Origin: Sepioteuthis lessoniana
Taxonomy: Eukaryota; Mollusca; Cephalopoda; Myopsida; Loliginidae
Direction: 5' to 3'
DNA length: 64,000 nt
NCBI GenBank assembly: GCA_963585895.1
Contig: OY757913.1
Span: 109,367,732 to 109,431,731, forward strand
Below, piece by piece: positions 58,841 to 64,000 of the stretch. Under the pieces are notes generated by a model. The model did not search any database. It was given only the letters and a program-made list of their open reading frames with translations, and was not told the origin of the DNA. Position numbers and translations under genes: made by a program. Position 1 is the stretch's first letter; each line of letters starts with the position of its first letter.

Positions 58841-58939
58841 GACAATACTTTATCTAAAAAATCTTTATTCTTAGGACAAAAATGTTCAGAAAAATATGTA
58901 GCAAATGACTGAAACTTAGTCTTATCTGGATAGTGAATG

Positions 58940-58942
58940 TAA

Positions 58943-58978
<36 letters not shown>
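58940..58978. repeat. (TA)n array
   Basis: TA run; others nearby at 56815-56850, 59650-59670, 60685-60710 and 61546-61566. Confidence 0.9.
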
Positions 58979-58981
<3 letters not shown>

Positions 58982-59359
58982 CCGCGAGCTTTTCCTCAGC
59001 GGGATATTCTGAACAAAACTCCCAATCTTCAATATTCCTCCTCCTCTTGATTTCCCTTTTTAACGTTATTTGTCCTTCATTTTTATATTTGCAAATGATC
59101 CTCATAGCATTAAAAATGAGAATATAAACCCACCCATTTGCACGCATACATACTCGGCTTAAGCTTCATTGTTATCATTAATTTTGACAAGTACAGTCGT
59201 TTGTTTGTGATACGTTTTAAAACGTCAGATGATGAATGATTTGAAAGCAATGTAAACAAAACTCTTTTTTTAAACCTAAAAAGGGATTTTAAGCAATATA
59301 TCAAACCATATAATGAAGTCAGTAGAATATATATACATATACATATATAATGTCATCTA

Positions 59360-59640
59360 CAGACAGATTGTTTTGTTGTATCACAACTATTCAATGTGGC
59401 TAGTCACGCAGGACGCTTCAAGCTGGGATCGAAAACCGCCTAATTTTACGCTAGACATGGTATCTAACTACTCAGCCATTTCGGCGACAGGCGTTAGCTC
59501 AGGAATTATAAGGCATATGTATCAGCTTTCGTTTTGTTTACATTTTGCATTATCGGTTACCAGAGTGCTCAATTCGTTAGAAGAGCTTTGCAATACGCGG
59601 GTGGCAGTCGTTAATTCTTTTACCAGAGTGCTCAAACCCC
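59360..59640 (-). mobile_element. SINE-E, second copy, minus strand
   Basis: Same head (TGAGTAGTTAGATACC, GATCCCAGC in reverse complement) and body (TTACCAGAGTGCTCAATTCG on the plus strand) as the 20.7 kb copy. Confidence 0.7.
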
Positions 59641-59669
59641 GGGAGGGGAACGTATATATATATATATAT

Positions 59670-60681
59670 AATTCTTAAACATATATCTGACCTATAAATT
59701 TTTTAGACCACTTAAATCTGCCATGTAACGCTGTTTGAATCTTTTTTTTAATGTTGGATGTACTAAGGAATAGGCATTGTTCGACTGTATTTCATTTTAA
59801 CTTTTTTTTTAAATTCTAGTTGCCTTTTAGTGCAACTAACCTGAGTCAATATTTCTACGACAGAGAGAAATGGTGTGTACTGGATACAATAATAACAAAT
59901 ACTCTTTTGGTGAGACTTGAATTCACGTCCTCTTTGGCCTCGGAGAACACTTGTCATCAGTACCAGCTTTTTTACCAGCTAAACTACAAAAGCAATTAGT
60001 ATCGTAGATATCTAAATTATATCCCTTATTCATATATGATTTATTGGCGCCATTTTTACATACAAGTCGTGTCAATAGCGTATTTTGTTCATTCTATTTT
60101 TATGAAACTAATTCATAAATTAATAATACTAATAATAATTAACAATGCTTCAGCTAAAGAAAAAAAGCTAATGAAATAAGATTGGTCTTTTTTTGAGAAC
60201 AGAATTAAAATTGTGGGACGTTTTTATAGAAGAACGAGCTCATTTCACTAGAGGTAAATATCTTGCTGCCTACTGATCAACAGCAAGCGTCTTATAATCA
60301 GAGAGAGGGAGGGAGGGGGCATGTTACATTATTGAGACACCAGTGACTTAAAAGGATTTGCTGGCGATAGTTGGACATTTTATCAATATTTTTAGGTCAT
60401 CATCATGCATTTGTTCTTCTATGGCGGTCGCTTTTTAGCTAACATTTTTTAGACATTAAATCCCTTTCCCCCCCTCTCTCTCCCTCTCTCTCTCTTTCTT
60501 TCTATTTTCTTTCTCTTTTTCTTCCCCTTCTCTCTTTTCTACAATTGATATTTAGACATCTTTGAACAGACCCTGATTTTTAGAAGATTATATAGTAGGA
60601 TTCGGTAAAAATTGAACTCATTATCAATGGCTTACGAAACCAGTTTCTTATCCTCCACAACGGAGATACGTTTAGATTTTA

Positions 60682-60712
<31 letters not shown>

Positions 60713-61430
60713 CTCTCATGAGCATTTGAAAAATCAAACAGCCTGATCCAAACACTTTTGGAAATTGAAAAATAAGGGTTTAACCCCTGAAATTCAATAG
60801 AATATATTGAAAAGGTCTAATACTCCAAACTGCTTTGATAGTAGATGTAACTTGTGTCTTGAAGAAAAGATACAAATTATGTTATACCCTAATCCAGATA
60901 AATTATCAAATCAGAGGTGTGATTTAATAGCTAGATGTAGACATAGAAATAAATTTAAACTATAGTCAAAAATCTAAGTTAATAATTAATTAACTATGAA
61001 AATATAATTGAATTGGGATTGATAATGTAAAATAATTAAAAGATTTCACCATGTAAGGTGAGGCGTGTGTACGTTTCAAAAAGAAAAAAGAGGGCGGGGA
61101 GTAAATGTCGTTAGGGAAGGTTGGAGTTTAAGATATGTATTACTGTAATTGATTAAATTGTGGTCTTTGCTTTTCATGTTTATTTGGAAAAATTTAGTTT
61201 TGTTGTAATTCCTTATTTTATTGTTAAACCTAAATACTTACTTTAAAATGAAGTTTAAATTATTGTAAAAATTAAATTGAAATTTGTTTCCTCATTATTT
61301 TGTTATTGTATCAACCGGAAACAAGAGGAGACCGGAAGTAATCTTTAATGAAAGAAGGCTCTTTCCCTCCCCTCCCCTCCCCTCCTGTGATGATCCCCAT
61401 TCTGGCTGTATTCATTATCTCCATGTTGGA
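59670..61430. other. Unannotated intron-like stretch
   Basis: A (TAA)-tailed repeat at 60045-60150, a CT-rich block at 60470-60545, a TA run at 60685. No exon found. Confidence 0.4.
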
Positions 61431-61545
61431 TCTGAAGAAGTCCTGTTCATTTTGGGGGGAGTAATTGATTCATATCAATGCTCTTAATAGGATGGAAATA
61501 AATTTATAATCCTAATGTAACCGAATTTTATTTTTTTCTTGAAAG
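61430..61545 (+). repeat. Repeat H, copy 3 of 3
   Basis: TCTGAAGAAGTCCTGTTC ... GATGGAAATAAATTTATAAT ... TAACCGAATTTTA, ending in a TA run as the other copies do. Confidence 0.65.
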
Positions 61546-61707
61546 TATATATATATATATATATATACACTCCTTTATTTCTCACTTCTTGTGATATGCA
61601 CACGATTTTTCTTTAATTTGAAACTATATATCTTTATTGTCTATTTTCTTTATAATTGAACGTAGTTTTCTAATGCAGTAAAATATTTTAACTTTTCGTT
61701 TCTCTAG

Positions 61708-61786
61708 AGTGAAATTTCAACCATATATATTTACAAGTCTGGAGCCATACTATGACACAAGTCTGGTCAGATACATGATGGAACAT
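61708..61786 (+). CDS. Candidate short coding exon D of the main locus
   Basis: The acceptor CGTTTCTCTAG and the donor GTGAGT at 61787 bound 79 bases. One base completes the codon begun by exon C, and 26 full codons follow without a stop, so the exon ends in phase 0. The peptide includes QPYIFTSLEPYYDTSLVRYM, rich in Tyr and of folded character, unlike the disordered giant exon. The frame is set by the neighbouring exon rather than chosen freely, which strengthens the call. The next exon is not visible: the remaining 2.2 kb holds a SINE and a LINE. No family recognised. Confidence 0.75.
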
Positions 61787-61959
61787 GTGAGTAAAAAGTC
61801 ATTCTTTTTTATTAGTCATTTTAATTTTAAAGAGAGATCTTTGGATGCTCTCAGGACACCATGTATAGCACTAGACCTTGCTGTCTAGTTCAAGCTATAA
61901 CGCGGCATACGTGCCCGGACCCACATTTGGGTTCGAGAAACTGCTTACCTCGTTAGACC

Positions 61960-62118
61960 CACATTGCACTTAGTGGTTCAATGAGCAGCACAGACCAGCA
62001 GGGTTCGAGTCTCGGCTCGTTCCCGACCTTCCCCTCCCCTTTATCCCCACTTTAATCGGCCTTCGGGCTTTTGACCTTGTGTCAAGCCTTGTCTGGTGGG
62101 AGACATTGGCAAATAGTA
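61960..62118 (+). mobile_element. tRNA-derived SINE related to SINE-D
   Basis: B-box-like CAGGGTTCGAGTCTCGGC and an end TTGACCTTGTGTCAAGCC ... GGCAAATAG shared with SINE-D. It lies in the intron after exon D. Confidence 0.5.
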
Positions 62119-62385
62119 TCTTAATTTTAAAGACGATTGTTGTTGTTTTAGGCTCTTCCATACGAGAGTGGACCAATAAGTCTGTAGTCTAACATTTAAT
62201 TTTGATCGGAAGTTTTCGCTTTATAATTTCCAATTCGTGTAATTGATATTCAACACTGAATTGAAAATATTTGTAAAAACGAGATTATGTTGAAAAAACG
62301 ATTGGACAACAAATTGATGTATCTATGCATATGTTTTTGAAAACAAATGCAACATGTCAATCAGTGGCAAAACTGGTTATTATGA

Positions 62386-64000
62386 TTATTCGTACAAAAT
62401 CAGATAGATAAGATTAGAGACTCGGTGGAAGATAGGCAATCCAGGATAGCCTGGCAAACAATAAACGAAGTAAATGGAAGAAAGAGCACAGCCAAAGCAA
62501 AATTGAAAGCTGCAAGCCAACAAGAAAGAATAAAACTGTGGGAACAGCATTTCAAAAATCTACTAGGAAACCCACCGGAAATAACGGATGAACCGATCAC
62601 CAGAATTATTAGTAAACAATTAGACGTAAAACTAGGTCCTTTCACCAAAGAAGAACTCGACACGGTTCTCAGAAGAATTAAAAATAGGAAAGCGGCGGGG
62701 CTAGACAAGATCCCCCCAGAAGTGTGGAAGACGAGACAATTCGACGATATACTGCTCCGGCAATGCAACGCAGTCTATAGTCAAAATAGGATAGAACGAT
62801 GGACGAAGGGATGCATCCTTCCATTCCCTAAAAAAGGCGACCTCGGACTAGCCAAGAACTACCGAGGGATAACACTTACATCCATAGCAGCCAAAATCTA
62901 CAATGCCCTACTACGAAACCGCATAGAACCCAAAATGGAAAGCATCCTTAGGAAAAACCAAAATGGCTTCCGGAGAAATAGATCCACAACCTCACAAATA
63001 CTGACCATCCGTAGAATCCTGGAAGGCGTTCGGGCAAAAAACTTACAGGCGACATTACTATTTGTCGACTTTACCAAGGCCTTCGATTCCATACACAGAG
63101 GGAAGATGGAGCAAATCCTACTAGCTTACGGCCTACCAAAAGAAACCGTAGCAGCGATAATGATTCTCTACAGAAACACCAAAGTAAAAGTACGTTCACC
63201 AGATGGAGACACGGAATACTTCGACATTGTTGCAGGAGTACTACAAGGAGACACACTAGCCCCGTACCTCTTTATCATCTGTCTAGACTATGTGCTTAGG
63301 ACTTCGATCGACAAAATCAGAGAAAATGGCTTTGAGCTGACTAAGAGAAGAAGCAAAAGGTACCCCGCAAAAACAATCACGGACGCCGACTACGCTGATG
63401 ACTTGGCGTTACTAGCGAATACGCCTAATCAAGCAGAGACACTACTACATAGTCTGGAACGAGCTGCAGCTGGCATTGGCCTACATGTCAATGCAAACAA
63501 AACCGAATATATGTGTTACAACCAAACAGGCAACATTGCCACACTAGACGGAGCCTCTCTGAAACTAGTCGACAAATTCACCTACCTAGGAAGCAGCGTC
63601 TCATCAACCGAGAAGGACATCGACACACGACTGACGAAGGCATGGACAGCTATCGATAGGCTCTCGATCATATGGAAGTCGGACCTAACAGATAAAATGA
63701 AACGCAGTTTCTTCCAGGCAGCGGTTGTGTCGATACTGCTATATGGATGCACCACATGGACGCTTACGAAGCGGCTGGAGAGGAGGCTGGACGGAAATTG
63801 CACAAGAATGTTGAGAGCAGTATTAAACAAGTCCTGGCGACAACACCCCACGAGACTCCAACTATACGGACACTTGCCCCCCATCACAAAAACTATACAA
63901 GTTCGACGAACCAGACACGCGGGACACTGCTGGAGAAGCAAGGACGAGCTCATAAGCGATGTACTCCTGTGGACCCCCACTCATGGATGTGCAAGTGTGG
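62386..64000 (+). CDS. LINE reverse transcriptase, 5'-truncated, open to the window edge
   Basis: The frame is open from 62386 to the window edge (about 538 codons); LINE similarity begins near 62395 inside the ORF, so the copy is 5'-truncated with no endonuclease domain. The reverse transcriptase palm is recognisable: motif A FVDFTKAFDS at about 63061-63090 and the catalytic YADD at 63391-63402, both intact. The C-terminal part (LLYGCTTW, RTRHAGHCWRSKDELIS) also occurs in the short fragments at 2.6, 3.0, 5.5 and 15.5 kb, all of which end in ATG/CAT triplet runs, the element's 3' tail. It is a non-LTR retrotransposon, probably RTE-related; the clade is from memory of related proteins. The open frame points to recent insertion. 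Confidence 0.85.

Noticed and set aside
62400-63980. Minus-strand frames opposite the LINE
   Set aside because: The plus strand carries the reverse transcriptase with its catalytic motifs; the minus frames are shadows.

Overview
The window looks like animal genomic DNA from a repeat-crowded genome: AT-rich, full of (TA)n, (TG)n and (GA)n microsatellites, tRNA-derived SINEs, LINEs, Penelope-like, LTR, mariner and hAT-like pieces, with short GT-AG exons separated by introns of 10 kb or more. A mollusc, perhaps a cephalopod, is my best guess. It rests on general repeat character and intron size only; no species was identified.

One protein-coding locus is supported, on the + strand across most of the window. 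Its core is a 5.4 kb open frame (32595-37996) encoding about 1,800 residues of mostly disordered, Ser/Lys/Asp/Glu/Asn-rich protein. Three short exon candidates at 19380-19458, 49683-49770 and 61708-61786 have splice sites whose phases chain together (0-1, 1-2, 2-0). The giant exon is itself phase 1-1 if it uses a donor at 37983, so it could be an optional cassette in the same gene. If read through it ends at a stop four codons later and would be a terminal exon. A further 3' terminal exon candidate lies at 53157-53328. I do not recognise the protein family.

The rest is mobile DNA. From left to right: a purine-rich block and a composite tandem-repeat region with LINE 3' ends (0-5.8 kb); SINEs, TA arrays, a deleted mariner and a cluster of heat-shock-element-like sites (5.8-12 kb); SINE and TA-rich introns (12-24 kb); a second mariner split by a solo LTR and a palindromic mariner-type MITE (24-25.6 kb); a dense field of composite repeats with a second solo LTR (26.9-31.2 kb); the giant exon followed at once by a 785 bp inverted-repeat element (32.6-39.2 kb); quiet intron-like DNA (39-44 kb); nested SINEs in a hAT-like element (47.2-48.4 kb); a Penelope-like element hit by an LTR (54.3-56.8 kb); R2-type LINE remains (57-58.8 kb); and the 5'-truncated but open reverse transcriptase frame of another LINE running off the right edge (62.4-64 kb).

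The most informative non-coding signal is a hairpin tail shared by a tRNA-derived SINE family and a larger composite repeat family, with base-pair-preserving changes between copies. Several insertions are dated relative to each other by intact target-site duplications.
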